Assembly: GCF_009796765.1 (NCBI RefSeq)
Contig: NZ_CP047023.1
Location: 2,091,501 to 2,155,500, forward strand
Length of the DNA stretch: 64,000 nucleotides
Direction: 5' to 3'
From: Paraglaciecola sp. L3A3
GTDB lineage: Bacteria; Pseudomonadota; Gammaproteobacteria; Enterobacterales; Alteromonadaceae
Part shown: positions 1-9,572 of the stretch, piece by piece
Position numbering within the stretch: position 1 is the first letter of the stretch
Layout: each line of letters starts with the position of its first letter
The notes under the pieces: model-generated
Database searches by the model: none
The model's input: the letters and a program-made list of their open reading frames with translations, nothing else
What the model was told of the DNA's origin: nothing
Translations under genes and position numbers: made by a program

Positions 1-177
1 TGATAATCAATTTTTTTAATATTGTTGAGGGCTCTGACCTCAGTCTACAATATTTATTCAATAGTTCATGGTTAATTTTGTGAATGTAAATTTTTTGTTG
101 TTGCGTATGGTTTTAATGATATTGTGTGTTATTTTTGTTTTTATTTGTTCAATCTTTACCTGAAGTGACAATTAATT

Positions 178-2106
178 ATGAAAAGAATATTTTATATCTC
201 TGTTTCTCTGCTGTTGTGCCTTTTTAGTGCGCTGTCTTATGGGAAAAAGCCAAATGTATTATTGATCATGGCTGACGATCTTGGTTTTGAAACTGTACAA
301 AGTTATGGTGGGCGTAGTTACAAAACCCCTAATATGACACGTTTAGCTAAAGAAGGTGTGCAGTTTAATCAAGCCTATGCCACTCCTTTATGTTCACCAA
401 CTCGCGTGCAGTTGATGACAGGTAAATATAATTTTCGTACTTGGTTAGGTTTTGGCTTATTCGATCCTACAGAAAAAACCTTTGGCCACTATATGCAAGA
501 AGCTGGCTATAACACAGCTATAGCCGGTAAGTGGCAATTACAAAGTTATGATCCTGTTGGTTTTCCTGGTGCCGGATCTCGTCGAGGTAAGGGCATGAAA
601 GTCGAAAATGCTGGATTTGATGAATACAGCTTATGGCATACAGCTCACACAGAAGATAAAGGTTCACGTTACCCCGATCCTTTAATTAATCAAAATGGTC
701 AATTTCTTAAACAAACTGCAGGTAAATACGGTCCTGACATTTGGCTAGAGTTTTTATCTGATTTTATGACTCGAAAAAAAGATGATGAAAAACCATTTTT
801 TGCTTATTACGCCATGTCATTGCCTCATTCACCTTTTAACCCTACCCCAGATAGTGAAGAATGGTCTGAGAGAAGCAAACACTTTGATGAGAGTGACAAG
901 TACTTTGCTGATATGGTGGAATATGCCGATAAAGTGTTAGGTAAGTTAATTGATAAGGTTAATCAATTAGGTATTCGTGAAGAAACTATTATTATTTTTT
1001 ATAGTGATAATGGTACTCAGTGGAATATTTTGTCTGACTTAAATGGCCAAATAGTTCAAGGTGGTAAAGCATTAATGACAGATTTAGGCACTAGGGTACC
1101 TATGTATGTCAGTTGGAAAGGCAAAACCCCCGAAGGCCAAATCAATAACGACTTAATCGAATCCACTGATTTTTTACCGACATTACTTGATATCGCAGGT
1201 GAGCCCGAAGTCGCTAAACAGCAAAAAATGGATGGTATGAGTTTTTTACCGCAGATAAAGGGTGAAAAAGGAGTGCCCCGTGATTGGGTATATGTACATC
1301 ACGATCCACGCCCTGGTAAAGCCAAAGACCGATTCTATTTACAACGTTTTGCCCGCGATAAAGATTATAAATTGTATCAAGACGGTCGCATGTATCAACC
1401 CGCCAAAGACTTGTATGAAGAACGTGTAATCATGCCTGAAGACGATACTCGTAAAACTAAAAAAGTACGCAAAGCATTACAATTTGTGCTGGATTCAATG
1501 AAAACTTATGAGATTTACGATCCTAAAACCATGCCCAGAGAAGCTAAACGATTTGAGTTTCTGAAACATTATATGTTCGAAGATTTTACTGGCTGTGTGG
1601 TGATGGAAGCAGAAAGTGTTGGTTTTGATTTGGATGAATCTTGGATTATACAAAATTTAATTCCAGGATTTACAGGGGCAGGGTATTTGCGTTCGTTACG
1701 TGAGCAAACTGATAAACCTGAAAAAGGTATTATCTCTTTTAATATGAATATTTCATCGGCAGGCCAATGGTTTGTTGATGTGCGTCATCGTCATGATAAT
1801 GCTGATTTGAATAAACAGAATAGTTTTTGGATGAAGATAGGTTCTGGTCCATGGGAAATCTACAGCTCGGCTAACAATACAAAGTCCACGGGGTGGGAAT
1901 TTGCTATCAGTCAAGATCAGTCCACTATTATTAGTACTCAGTTTGTAGCAGGTGCCAATCGAGTTCAAATAGCACCTTTGTCTGATAACTTCAAATTAGA
2001 CAGAGTTGTCGCTTATCGGGAAAATAGAGAAAACTGCGCCAAAGATATAGCCACACCACAAGTGGGTTTTCATCCATGGTTTGATGCCGCCCACTTTTCT
2101 GAATAA
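178..2106 (+). CDS. Exported S1-family sulfatase (arylsulfatase-like)
   Basis: A 642-residue protein with a Sec signal peptide (hydrophobic stretch about residues 5-20, ending near SALSYG). The start of the alkaline-phosphatase-like fold is clear: NVLLIMADDLG holds the first metal-binding Asp pair. The motif CSPTR follows at residues 72-76, where Cys72 would be converted to formylglycine by FGE in the usual C-x-P-x-R context. A later YSDNGT segment supplies further metal ligands. The family removes sulfate esters, and in marine bacteria the substrates are often algal galactans or fucans. Residues from about 478 on form an extra C-terminal beta-rich region, not part of the core sulfatase, that resembles a carbohydrate-binding module and starts near CVVMEAESVGF. 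The substrate cannot be read from sequence. An algal polysaccharide is inferred from the GH16 gene elsewhere in the window. Confidence 0.9.
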   Translation: MKRIFYISVSLLLCLFSALSYGKKPNVLLIMADDLGFETVQSYGGRSYKTPNMTRLAKEGVQFNQAYATPLCSPTRVQLMTGKYNFRTWLGFGLFDPTEKTFGHYMQEAGYNTAIAGKWQLQSYDPVGFPGAGSRRGKGMKVENAGFDEYSLWHTAHTEDKGSRYPDPLINQNGQFLKQTAGKYGPDIWLEFLSDFMTRKKDDEKPFFAYYAMSLPHSPFNPTPDSEEWSERSKHFDESDKYFADMVEYADKVLGKLIDKVNQLGIREETIIIFYSDNGTQWNILSDLNGQIVQGGKALMTDLGTRVPMYVSWKGKTPEGQINNDLIESTDFLPTLLDIAGEPEVAKQQKMDGMSFLPQIKGEKGVPRDWVYVHHDPRPGKAKDRFYLQRFARDKDYKLYQDGRMYQPAKDLYEERVIMPEDDTRKTKKVRKALQFVLDSMKTYEIYDPKTMPREAKRFEFLKHYMFEDFTGCVVMEAESVGFDLDESWIIQNLIPGFTGAGYLRSLREQTDKPEKGIISFNMNISSAGQWFVDVRHRHDNADLNKQNSFWMKIGSGPWEIYSSANNTKSTGWEFAISQDQSTIISTQFVAGANRVQIAPLSDNFKLDRVVAYRENRENCAKDIATPQVGFHPWFDAAHFSE

Positions 2107-2146
2107 ATACCGTTAACTTAATGGCGTATCAGTTATGACCAAAATT

Positions 2147-2180
2147 AAAGGCCGTTTAATCCACGGCCTTTATATTTTTG
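2147..2180 (+). terminator. Hairpin terminator after the sulfatase gene
   Basis: A perfect 9-bp stem (AAAGGCCGT at 2147-2155 pairing with ACGGCCTTT at 2163-2171) with a 7-nt loop, followed by a T-rich stretch. It lies 40 bp after the sulfatase stop codon. Confidence 0.7.
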
Positions 2181-2307
2181 TCATCTTTTACATAGCCAAT
2201 CGTTGCACCGATCTTGTGCGCATTTCACAGAAATTGTTTGCCAAGTTAGTCGCTGATCCTTTAGAGTTAAGCACTTATTTGGTGCGCTCATCCTCAAGAA
2301 AATCACA

Positions 2308-3294
2308 TTGAAATATTACCTAAACGAATTACGATTATTAATCGGCTATACGTCTAACTCAACTAGTCATCTAGAAAAAGTCATTTCAGCAATTGGCGGT
2401 TTATTTAGTATTAGCGCTATTCTTTGGTCGACTCATGTTTTAATAGAACTAGGATTATTAGACCCTACTGGTGGTGTGTTGGTGATTGCCTCTATGGGGG
2501 CAAGTGCTGTATTACTTTTTGCTGTACCGCATGGTGCATTATCTCAACCATGGGCTGTAGTGGGTGGCCATATTATTTCTGGTTTGATTGGGATCAGCTG
2601 TTTTAAATTATTTGGAAATACTTTTATTGTTGCTGGTTTAGCTGTGGGACTGGCAATTGGTGCCATGTATTATTTACATTGTATTCACCCGCCAGGAGGG
2701 GCGACTGCGTTGACAGTTGTCATGGGCGGTTCGTCCATTACTGATATGGGGTATCAATATTTATTGGTGCCAGTCGCTATTAATGTGGTGGTGATTCTAT
2801 TGTTCGCCATAGCTTATAATAGCCTGTTTAATTGGCGTCGTTATCCAGCACACTTAGCTCACAGGCTAAAAAAAACGCTAGTGACCAAACCCAAAGATAG
2901 GCAGTTTGAATTAACTCACGAAGATTTTGCTGCAGCAATGCAAGAACTAGATTCCTATGTGGATATTACCCCAGAAGGCTTAGCTGATTTGCTAGAGCTG
3001 GCCAAACAACATGCCGAGAAAAACATCACTCACCCTACAGAAATCCTTGCAGGGCATATTTATAGTAATGGTAAAATTGGCAGCTTATGGAGCATTCGAC
3101 AAATTGTTGATGCTGCGCCAGTTGGCAGTAAACCTCACCGCGATAAAGTTATCTATAAAGTATTGGCTGGTGACGGAGGTTATGAAACCAATATATGTTT
3201 ACGTAGTGAATTTCATCTATGGGCTAGATTTGAAGTAATAAAACGTAATCAGCAATGGATTAAAGTTGAGAACGAAGAAAGTGATGTTCATTAG
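2308..3294 (+). CDS. HPP family integral membrane protein
   Basis: A 328-residue protein. About residues 20-175 hold several hydrophobic segments, and the motif that names the HPP family is present as CIHPPGGATAL. HPP proteins are four- to five-helix membrane proteins. Some plant and cyanobacterial members have been linked to nitrite transport, but the function here is unknown. The last 130 residues are soluble: one part (EGLADLLELAKQHAE) looks helical, and the end reads like a small beta domain. The start codon is TTG at 2308 and no strong Shine-Dalgarno is visible, so the exact N-terminus is uncertain. It follows the sulfatase on the same strand, but the terminator between them suggests separate transcription. 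Confidence 0.75.
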   Translation: MKYYLNELRLLIGYTSNSTSHLEKVISAIGGLFSISAILWSTHVLIELGLLDPTGGVLVIASMGASAVLLFAVPHGALSQPWAVVGGHIISGLIGISCFKLFGNTFIVAGLAVGLAIGAMYYLHCIHPPGGATALTVVMGGSSITDMGYQYLLVPVAINVVVILLFAIAYNSLFNWRRYPAHLAHRLKKTLVTKPKDRQFELTHEDFAAAMQELDSYVDITPEGLADLLELAKQHAEKNITHPTEILAGHIYSNGKIGSLWSIRQIVDAAPVGSKPHRDKVIYKVLAGDGGYETNICLRSEFHLWARFEVIKRNQQWIKVENEESDVH

Positions 3295-3602
3295 ATGAAT
3301 ATCTCTAATCGTCCATGTCTAATTAAGCATGGATTATCGAGCTCAATTAGCCACTCACTGTCCTTCTAATCTGTTGCATAATCTTGTGCCATTTTTAACC
3401 ATTGTTCTCTATATCCCAACATTCATTATTATTCATAGACTGATTTAATAAAAAGTTGTAATCATTTTGAATTATTCCGGTCTGTTGAGATATCTATACT
3501 ATGTTTAGCCTTTTAATCAATTTAAATTCATTCAAGTGAACATTTATTGATGCTAATTTTATACTTTACTAAGTGCTAAATTTAAACATTACCAAGGAAA
3601 AT
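3295..3602. other. Intergenic region with no recognisable gene
   Basis: About 300 AT-rich bases between the HPP gene and the HAD gene. I see no open frame with protein-like composition and no RNA gene. A promoter for the HAD gene is presumably in the right half, but no single convincing -35/-10 pair stands out. Confidence 0.5.
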
Positions 3603-4367
3603 ATGTTGTTAACTAAACCTGTTCAATTTATAAAATTATGTTGTTTTATCATACTTTTAAGTGGAGTGAATTTTATGGCTCAAGGGGCAAACAAGCCTAA
3701 AGTTATTATTTTTGATGTGAACGAAACTTTACTTGACCTAGATACCATGCGCACCTCTATCGGAGAGCTTCTTGGCGACAAAAAAGAACTGACCACATTA
3801 TGGTTTTCTACAATGTTACATCATTCTTTAGTCACAACTGTCACAGGTGATTATCAAGATTTTGGCAAAATTGGTGTAGCAGCACTAATGATGGTCGCGC
3901 AAAATGAAGGCATAGTCATTAGTGAAGAACAGGCCATCAAAGCAATTAAAACCCCTTTATTATCATTACCTCCTCACCCCAATGTAAAAGCCGCTTTGAA
4001 GGCATTAAAAGCTAAAGGATATAAAATTGTAAGCTTAACTAACTCGTCCAATCAGGGAGTGAAAATGCAATTCTCTCATGCCGGATTGACTGATTATTTT
4101 GATCAGAGGTTAAGTATTGAAGATATAAAAGTATATAAACCTGACTTACGGTCATATGAGTGGGCACTGGCTAAATTAGGGGTAAAACCAGAAGAGGCCT
4201 TAATGGTAGCAGCACATGGTTGGGATGTTGCTGGAGCCAAAGCCGCAGGGATGCAAACTGCATTTGTAGCAAGGCCCAGGAAAGCTTTGTACCCTCTTGC
4301 TGCTAAGCCTGATTATATAGTGGAAGATCTCAGTGAATTAGTCGTATTATTGAATTCTCAAAAATGA
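3603..4367 (+). CDS. Exported haloacid dehalogenase type II-like HAD hydrolase
   Basis: A 254-residue HAD-superfamily hydrolase read from ATG 3603, which has AAGGA five bases upstream. An in-frame GTG 30 bases earlier lacks such a site. A signal peptide covers residues 1 to about 27 (FIILLSGVNFMAQG). HAD motif I is FDVNETLLD with nucleophile Asp38, motif II is SLTNSSNQG, motif III the Lys of KVYKPDLRSYEWAL, and motif IV AAHGWDVAGAKAAG. The AAHGWDV signature and an N-terminal cap segment match (S)-2-haloacid dehalogenases (type II), which hydrolyse carbon-halogen bonds. The substrate may differ. Most relatives are cytoplasmic, so the signal peptide is unusual and implies periplasmic action. 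A strong hairpin terminator follows. Confidence 0.8.
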   Translation: MLLTKPVQFIKLCCFIILLSGVNFMAQGANKPKVIIFDVNETLLDLDTMRTSIGELLGDKKELTTLWFSTMLHHSLVTTVTGDYQDFGKIGVAALMMVAQNEGIVISEEQAIKAIKTPLLSLPPHPNVKAALKALKAKGYKIVSLTNSSNQGVKMQFSHAGLTDYFDQRLSIEDIKVYKPDLRSYEWALAKLGVKPEEALMVAAHGWDVAGAKAAGMQTAFVARPRKALYPLAAKPDYIVEDLSELVVLLNSQK

Positions 4368-4409
4368 TAAACAATTAGCACTACTATTCTCTTAACACTA
4401 TCATCCACT

Positions 4410-4460
4410 CAACGCTCAATTTAGTCTGTTGACAAATTGAGCGTTGATTCTCGATTTTTG
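4410..4460 (+). terminator. Hairpin terminator after the HAD gene
   Basis: A perfect 13-bp stem, CAACGCTCAATTT (4410-4422) pairing with AAATTGAGCGTTG (4434-4446), with an 11-nt loop, followed by a T-rich segment (ATTTTTGC). It isolates the HAD gene from the heat-shock operon. Confidence 0.75.
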
Positions 4461-4563
4461 CTGTTTTCAATAGATTCTTAACTATTATTTTAATCATTTT
4501 TCCCTTCAAACAGACTCTAATCAGTATTATTTTCAATAAACTGATAAATCCACACAATTAGTG

Positions 4564-4591
4564 CTTGAATTGCATTTTTCCATCCCCATTC
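4564..4591 (+). promoter_or_regulatory. Sigma-32 (heat-shock) promoter for grpE
   Basis: CTTGAA at 4564-4569, a 14-bp spacer, then CCCCATTC at 4584-4591. This is close to the RpoH consensus (CTTGAAA, 11-16 bp, CCCCATNT) and lies 54 bp before the grpE start, so heat-shock control of grpE is expected. Confidence 0.8.
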
Positions 4592-4645
4592 TACCCAGCA
4601 ATCAGTAATTTATATTGTTATTAGCCGGATAAGGCGGAGGAATTC

Positions 4646-5242
4646 ATGAGTGATGAAAAACAATCTCCTGAAGAGATAGTTGAACAACAAGATGTAGAAC
4701 AGAATGTTGAAGAAGTAGCAGAAGAGTTATCTGAAGATCAACAACGAATAGTTGAGTTAGAAGTAGCTGTTATTGCCGCTGAAACAAAACTTGCTGAGCA
4801 AAAAGATTCTGTGATGCGTGCCATTGCTGATGCCGACAACTCCCGCAAACGTGCGGAAGGTGAAATTGATAAAGCGCGCAAATATGCATTAGAAAAATTT
4901 GCCGGTGAATTATTACCCGTAGCAGATAATTTGGAACGTGCATTACAAGTGGCAAATCCAGAAGATGAGACGATTAAACCTATTCTTGATGGAGTTGATT
5001 TAACGCTTAAGTCTTTTATCAATACTATTGAAAAATTTGGTATGAAGGTGATTGATCCACAAGGACAACCTTTTAATCCAGATCAGCACCAAGCTATGTC
5101 TATGCAAGAAAATGCAGAGTTACCACCGAATACGGTTTTAGCTGTTATGCAGAAAGGTTACGAGATCAATGGTCGATTATTACGCCCAGCTATGGTGATG
5201 GTGACACGCGCGCCAGAAGGTGGTGTAGACGTTGAAGCTTAA
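4646..5242 (+). CDS. grpE: Nucleotide exchange factor GrpE
   Basis: A 198-residue GrpE. It drives release of ADP from DnaK and resets the Hsp70 cycle in the cytoplasm. The N-terminal 35 residues are acidic and disordered, followed by a long coiled coil (about residues 35-100, with the [16 protein letters not shown] segment typical of GrpE). The C-terminal beta domain holds the family signature region [18 protein letters not shown] and ends [12 protein letters not shown]. The ATG at 4646 has a GGAGG site six bases upstream. The gene sits directly before dnaK, follows a sigma-32-like promoter and shows no anomalies. Confidence 0.98.
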   Translation: MSDEKQSPEEIVEQQDVEQNVEEVAEELSEDQQRIVELEVAVIAAETKLAEQKDSVMRAIADADNSRKRAEGEIDKARKYALEKFAGELLPVADNLERALQVANPEDETIKPILDGVDLTLKSFINTIEKFGMKVIDPQGQPFNPDQHQAMSMQENAELPPNTVLAVMQKGYEINGRLLRPAMVMVTRAPEGGVDVEA

Positions 5243-5308
5243 TTATTCCGATAAGGAATGATAAGCACAAATAATTACAATTTTGTGTGGTTTTTTTTAG
5301 ATTAAATG

Positions 5309-5335
5309 TTGAAAAACAAAATAATAACCCCACAA
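5309..5335 (+). promoter_or_regulatory. Candidate second sigma-32 promoter, before dnaK
   Basis: TTGAAA at 5309-5314, a 13-bp spacer, then CCCCACAA from 5328. This partially matches the RpoH consensus. It lies within the 134-bp grpE-dnaK gap, about 40 bp upstream of the dnaK start, and could give dnaK its own heat-inducible transcript. Confidence 0.5.
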
Positions 5336-5376
5336 AGTGTACAAGCTTTTAAGAAATTTTTTTTGGAGAAAAACTA

Positions 5377-7305
5377 ATGGGTAGAATCATTGGAATCGAT
5401 TTGGGTACTACCAACTCTTGTGTGGCAGTACTAGACGGCGACAAAGCCAAAGTTATTGAAAATGCAGAAGGGGATCGTACTACTCCTTCCATTATTGCTT
5501 ATAGCCAAGACGGCGAAATTTTAGTTGGCCAACCAGCTAAACGTCAGGCTGTGACTAATCCTCAAAATACATTATTCGCTATCAAGCGTTTAATTGGTCG
5601 TCGTTTTGAAGATAAAGAAGTACAACGTGATATCGACATTATGCCGTTTAAAATTGTTAAAGCGGATAATGGCGATGCTTGGGTAGAAGCGAAAGGCGAA
5701 AAAATGGCGCCACCGCAAATTTCTGCTGAAGTATTGAAAAAAATGAAAAAAACAGCCGAAGACTACTTAGGCGAAGAAGTAACAGCTGCAGTTATTACTG
5801 TACCTGCATACTTTAACGATTCACAACGTCAAGCTACTAAAGATGCTGGTCGTATTGCTGGTCTAGAAGTTAAACGTATTATCAACGAGCCAACTGCTGC
5901 TGCTCTTGCTTACGGCATGGACAAGAAAAAAGGCGACAGTGTTGTTGCTGTATATGACTTAGGTGGTGGTACATTTGATATCTCTATCATCGAAATCGAC
6001 GAAGCTGATGGCGAACATACTTTTGAAGTATTAGCGACTAACGGTGATACTCACTTAGGTGGTGAAGATTTTGATAACAAAGTTATCAATTATCTAGTTG
6101 AAGAGTTTAAGAAAGACTCAGGCATGGATTTACGTAAAGATCCATTAGCTATGCAACGTTTAAAAGAAGCTGGCGAAAAAGCGAAAATAGAACTTTCTTC
6201 TGCTCAACAGACTGAAGTGAACTTACCGTATATTACAGCTGATGCCTCAGGTCCTAAACACCTTACAATTAAATTGACTCGTGCCAAACTTGAGTCTCTT
6301 GTTGAAGATATGGTTAAAGCCACCCTTGAGCCTCTTAAACAAGCACTAGCAGATGCTGATTTATCAGTAAGTGATATCAACGATATCATTTTAGTTGGTG
6401 GTCAGACTCGTATGCCATTAGTGCAGAAACACGTAACTGAATTCTTTGGTAAAGAGCCACGTAAAGATGTGAATCCTGATGAAGCGGTTGCTGTAGGTGC
6501 TGCGATTCAAGGTGGTGTGTTATCTGGTGATGTGAAAGATGTATTGTTACTTGACGTAACACCTCTTTCTTTAGGTATCGAAACTATGGGTGGTGTGATG
6601 ACTGCTCTTATTGAGAAAAATACCACAGTACCAACCAAGAAATCTCAGACTTTCTCTACTGCTGAAGACAATCAATCTGCGGTAACTATTCATGTTTTAC
6701 AAGGTGAACGTAAGCAAGCTACTGGCAATAAATCTCTAGGTCAATTTAACCTAGAAGGAATTCGTGCTGCACAACGTGGCGCACCGCAAATTGAAGTGAC
6801 TTTCGATATTGATGCTGATGGTATTTTACATGTATCTGCTAAAGATAAAGATACAGGTAAAGAGCAAAAAATTACGATTAAAGCCTCTTCTGGTTTGAGT
6901 GAAGAAGAAGTGGAACAAATGGTACAAGATGCTGAAGCGAATAAAGATGCTGATGCAAAATTTGAAGAACTTGTTCAAGCTCGTAACCAAGCTGACGGCA
7001 TGATCCACGGTACTCGCAAACAAGTTGAAGAAGCTGGCGATGCATTGAGTGAAGAAGATAAAGCTGAAATTGAAACTGCTGTAGTCGCCCTTGAAGAAGC
7101 GGTTAAATCAGGTGATAAAGAAGCGATTGAAACTAAAACTCAAGAGTTAATCCAAGCCTCAGCTAAGTTGATGGAAGTGGCTCAAGCTAAAGCTGCTGCC
7201 GAAGGTGCTGCTGGTCCAGAAGCAACTGATGCAGGCGCTGCTCCTCAAGATGATGATGTAGTAGACGCTGAGTTTGAAGAAGTGAAAGAAGACGATAAAA
7301 AGTAA
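5377..7305 (+). CDS. dnaK: Molecular chaperone DnaK (Hsp70)
   Basis: A 642-residue Hsp70. It binds exposed hydrophobic segments of client proteins in an ATP-driven cycle with DnaJ and GrpE. The nucleotide-binding domain (about residues 1-385) shows the three Hsp70 signatures: [10 protein letters not shown] near the N-terminus, [12 protein letters not shown], and [10 protein letters not shown]. The substrate-binding domain follows ([11 protein letters not shown], then the beta sandwich and helical lid), and the acidic tail ends [13 protein letters not shown], typical of proteobacterial DnaK. GGAG lies upstream of the ATG. Length and motifs are normal for the family. A double hairpin after the stop separates it from dnaJ. 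Confidence 0.99.
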   Translation: MGRIIGIDLGTTNSCVAVLDGDKAKVIENAEGDRTTPSIIAYSQDGEILVGQPAKRQAVTNPQNTLFAIKRLIGRRFEDKEVQRDIDIMPFKIVKADNGDAWVEAKGEKMAPPQISAEVLKKMKKTAEDYLGEEVTAAVITVPAYFNDSQRQATKDAGRIAGLEVKRIINEPTAAALAYGMDKKKGDSVVAVYDLGGGTFDISIIEIDEADGEHTFEVLATNGDTHLGGEDFDNKVINYLVEEFKKDSGMDLRKDPLAMQRLKEAGEKAKIELSSAQQTEVNLPYITADASGPKHLTIKLTRAKLESLVEDMVKATLEPLKQALADADLSVSDINDIILVGGQTRMPLVQKHVTEFFGKEPRKDVNPDEAVAVGAAIQGGVLSGDVKDVLLLDVTPLSLGIETMGGVMTALIEKNTTVPTKKSQTFSTAEDNQSAVTIHVLQGERKQATGNKSLGQFNLEGIRAAQRGAPQIEVTFDIDADGILHVSAKDKDTGKEQKITIKASSGLSEEEVEQMVQDAEANKDADAKFEELVQARNQADGMIHGTRKQVEEAGDALSEEDKAEIETAVVALEEAVKSGDKEAIETKTQELIQASAKLMEVAQAKAAAEGAAGPEATDAGAAPQDDDVVDAEFEEVKEDDKK

Positions 7306-7321
7306 TCTTACTCACGTAAAT

Positions 7322-7383
7322 GGTCAATAATCTTTTAATTGACCTAACTTGGCGCAGCAGTTCACTCTGACTGCGCCTTGTTT
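7322..7383 (+). terminator. Tandem hairpins between dnaK and dnaJ
   Basis: Two adjacent stem-loops. The first pairs GGTCAAT (7322-7328) with ATTGACC (7338-7344). The second pairs GGCGCAG (7351-7357) with CTGCGCC (7371-7377), followed by TTGTTTGT. The second looks like an intrinsic terminator or attenuator that would reduce dnaJ expression relative to dnaK. Confidence 0.6.
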
Positions 7384-7452
7384 GTATTTAGCACTAGTCA
7401 AATTAGTTGTTATTAAAAATAGATTTAAAATACCGCAGGATAACCAAGCAAG

Positions 7453-8589
7453 ATGTCGAAGCGAGATTATTATGAAGTGTTGGGGCTGGATAAAAGTGCC
7501 ACTGAACGCGAAATAAAAAAGGCTTATAAACGCCTGGCGATGAAGTATCACCCAGATAGAACTCAAGGTGATAAAGCCCTAGAAGAAAAGTTTAAAGAAG
7601 CGCAAGAAGCACATGAAATTTTAACTGATTCACAAAAACGCGCTGCATACGACCAATATGGTCATGCTGGTGTTGATCCTAATCGTGGCGGCGGTCATGG
7701 GCACGGTGGTGATTTTGGTGATATTTTTGGTGACGTGTTCGGTGATATTTTTGGTGGTGGCAGAGGGGGCCGTGGTCAATCCCGTGCTCGTTCAGGCTCA
7801 GATTTACAATACAACCTTGAGCTATCTCTAGAAGAAGCAGTAAGAGGTAAAACTGTCGAAATTCGGGTGCCAACCTTAGCCGGATGTGAGACGTGTGATG
7901 GTTCTGGAGCTAAGAAAGGTTCAAGTGCTAAAACCTGTACTACCTGTCATGGCCAAGGCCAAGTACAGATGCGCCAAGGTTTCTTTGCTGTTCAACAAAC
8001 TTGTCCTACATGTTCAGGTAAAGGCAAAATTATTGCTGACCCTTGTAAGTCTTGTCATGGTCAAGGCCGTGTTGAGAAAACCAAAACCTTATCAGTGAAG
8101 GTACCTCCAGGAGTCGATACTGGTGATCGTATTCGTTCAACTGGTGGTGGTGAAGCAGGGGAGAATGGCGCTCCATCAGGTGATTTGTATGTACAAATTC
8201 ATGTGCGAGATCACAGTATCTTTACCCGTGATGGCAATAACCTATATTGTGAAGTACCACTAAGCTTCACTCGGGCTGCATTAGGAGGGGAAATCGAAGT
8301 CCCTACCTTAGAAGGTAAAGTTAAGCTTAAAGTCACACCTGAAACCCAAACGGGTAAAATGTTCCGTTTACGTAATAAAGGCGTAAAGTCTGTACGTAGT
8401 GGCAGTGTCGGTGACTTAATTTGTAAGGTTGTTATTGAAACACCGGTCAACTTAAGCAAACGCCAAAAAGAGTTACTAGATGAACTAGAAACTTCTATGG
8501 GTACAGGTAAAGATGTCGCTAAAAACCGTCCTAAAGAAAGTGGTTTTTTCGATGGAGTGAAAAAGTTTTTTGATGACTTAACTAACTAA
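7453..8589 (+). CDS. dnaJ: Co-chaperone DnaJ (type I Hsp40)
   Basis: A 378-residue type I J-protein that stimulates DnaK ATPase activity and delivers clients. The J domain is at residues 1-70 with the HPD tripeptide at 33-35. A Gly/Phe-rich linker (about 72-118, unusually Gly- and His-rich at its start) follows. The zinc-binding domain has all four CxxCxGxG repeats ([32 protein letters not shown]). The C-terminal substrate-binding beta domains complete the normal architecture. It is the third gene of the grpE-dnaK-dnaJ cluster and ends at a strong terminator. Confidence 0.99.
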   Translation: MSKRDYYEVLGLDKSATEREIKKAYKRLAMKYHPDRTQGDKALEEKFKEAQEAHEILTDSQKRAAYDQYGHAGVDPNRGGGHGHGGDFGDIFGDVFGDIFGGGRGGRGQSRARSGSDLQYNLELSLEEAVRGKTVEIRVPTLAGCETCDGSGAKKGSSAKTCTTCHGQGQVQMRQGFFAVQQTCPTCSGKGKIIADPCKSCHGQGRVEKTKTLSVKVPPGVDTGDRIRSTGGGEAGENGAPSGDLYVQIHVRDHSIFTRDGNNLYCEVPLSFTRAALGGEIEVPTLEGKVKLKVTPETQTGKMFRLRNKGVKSVRSGSVGDLICKVVIETPVNLSKRQKELLDELETSMGTGKDVAKNRPKESGFFDGVKKFFDDLTN

Positions 8590-8609
8590 GTTATTACATA
8601 GCTAAATAG

Positions 8610-8644
8610 AAGGCCGCTGAACTATGTTTACGCGGCCTTTTTGT
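8610..8644 (+). terminator. Terminator after dnaJ
   Basis: AAGGCCGC (8610-8617) pairs with GCGGCCTT (8632-8639), followed by a run of T. This is a classic intrinsic terminator 20 bp beyond the dnaJ stop. Confidence 0.85.
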
Positions 8645-9034
8645 TTGCCCGCCCAAACACAATTTATCCGTCAATCGCCGAGTAGCATACTGACACCTTA
8701 TTCAAAAACCGCAGGATTTATTCTCAGGGGGCACTTATTAAATATAACCCGAGGTTAGGTTAATATAGATTGCTGTTAAGCAGAGTTCAGCTTTGTGTCG
8801 TATTTTTTTACAGATTTAAATTCAAATTTTTTTTTGTAAAAGTAAGTCATTGTAATTATGCAATATTATTGCCTGGAGGGATTCTTGCATCTGAACAATT
8901 GAAAGTCAGAAGTGTCTTCTAATTTAGAAATTCTAAGCACTTTTTGTGTCGAATTCTCCAAAATAAAAGCAGTAATCTCTGAAACGTTATACCCAATTCT
9001 GGGTACGATTATAATGCTAGTTAGGAAACCGAAA
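8645..9034. other. Upstream region of the CHRD/PEP-CTERM gene
   Basis: Nearly 400 bases without a convincing gene. An open frame begins at 8912 and runs into the CHRD gene, but its first 41 codons read as random sequence and are better seen as untranslated leader. The notable content is a sigma-54-like promoter at 8874-8889. Confidence 0.6.
8874..8889 (+). promoter_or_regulatory. Candidate sigma-54 (-24/-12) promoter
   Basis: TGGAGGGATTCTTGCA has the GG and GC dinucleotides in the exact spacing of the RpoN consensus (TGGCACG, 4 nt, TTGCW), with T, GG, G, TTGC and A matching. It lies 146 bp before the PEP-CTERM gene at 9035. PEP-CTERM genes are known RpoN/PrsK-PrsR targets in some exosortase-bearing proteobacteria, which supports the reading. 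The match is not perfect. Confidence 0.5.
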
Positions 9035-9553
9035 ATGAAAATTAAATTACTAAGCGTTTTTATTGTTATTATATCCCTCACCATGTCACTGTCGACTCAA
9101 GCTACAATGATATCCCTCTCATCCAATCTTGACGGAGCACAAGCTAATGCAGGAGCTGGAACGTTGAGTCCGGGTACTGGATTGGCGTCAATGATATTTG
9201 ATGATGTAACGAAAGTGTTTTCTTGGGATATAAGTTGGTCGGGCTTAATAGGAGATGTCACTGCTGCACATTTTCACGGAGCTGCACTGTTTGACCAAAA
9301 TGCGGGTGTACAAGTACCTTTATCTGTAGTTGTTGATTCTGCGAATGGCAGCAGCACACTCAGCGATGCACAAGCTACCGATTTACTTGCTGGCTTGTGG
9401 TATATCAATATTCATACACTCGATTTTCCTACTGGTGAAATTCGTGGACAAGTAGTAAGAGCGCCTAATGTGAGTGTGTCAGAGCCTAGTGTTATGTTTT
9501 TAATCTTACCATTATTAATGGGGCTGTATTATTCTCGTAGAAGACGAGTATAG
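9035..9553 (+). CDS. CHRD-domain exported protein with PEP-CTERM-like tail
   Basis: A 172-residue protein read from ATG 9035, which has AGGA (9023-9026) eight bases upstream. A Sec signal peptide covers about residues 1-25 (ending STQA). The body reads as a CHRD domain: the segments TAAHFHGAALFDQNAG and LLAGLWYINIHTLDFPTGEIRGQV match the family's characteristic AHIH-like and N-x-H-T...PxGEIRGQ core. CHRD domains occur in chordin and in many bacterial surface proteins, and their biochemical role is unknown. The tail has EPS, a hydrophobic helix and RRRR, which is the layout of a PEP-CTERM sorting signal cleaved by exosortase (variant SEPS rather than VPEP). It is therefore expected at the cell surface or in the matrix. 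A terminator follows. Confidence 0.75.
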   Translation: MKIKLLSVFIVIISLTMSLSTQATMISLSSNLDGAQANAGAGTLSPGTGLASMIFDDVTKVFSWDISWSGLIGDVTAAHFHGAALFDQNAGVQVPLSVVVDSANGSSTLSDAQATDLLAGLWYINIHTLDFPTGEIRGQVVRAPNVSVSEPSVMFLILPLLMGLYYSRRRRV

Positions 9554-9572
9554 GTTCTAATTGTAATCATGT

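Noticed and set aside
8912..9034. Longer N-terminus for the CHRD protein (41 extra residues)
   Set aside because: The extra residues look random and would bury the signal peptide. ATG 9035 has a good AGGA site.
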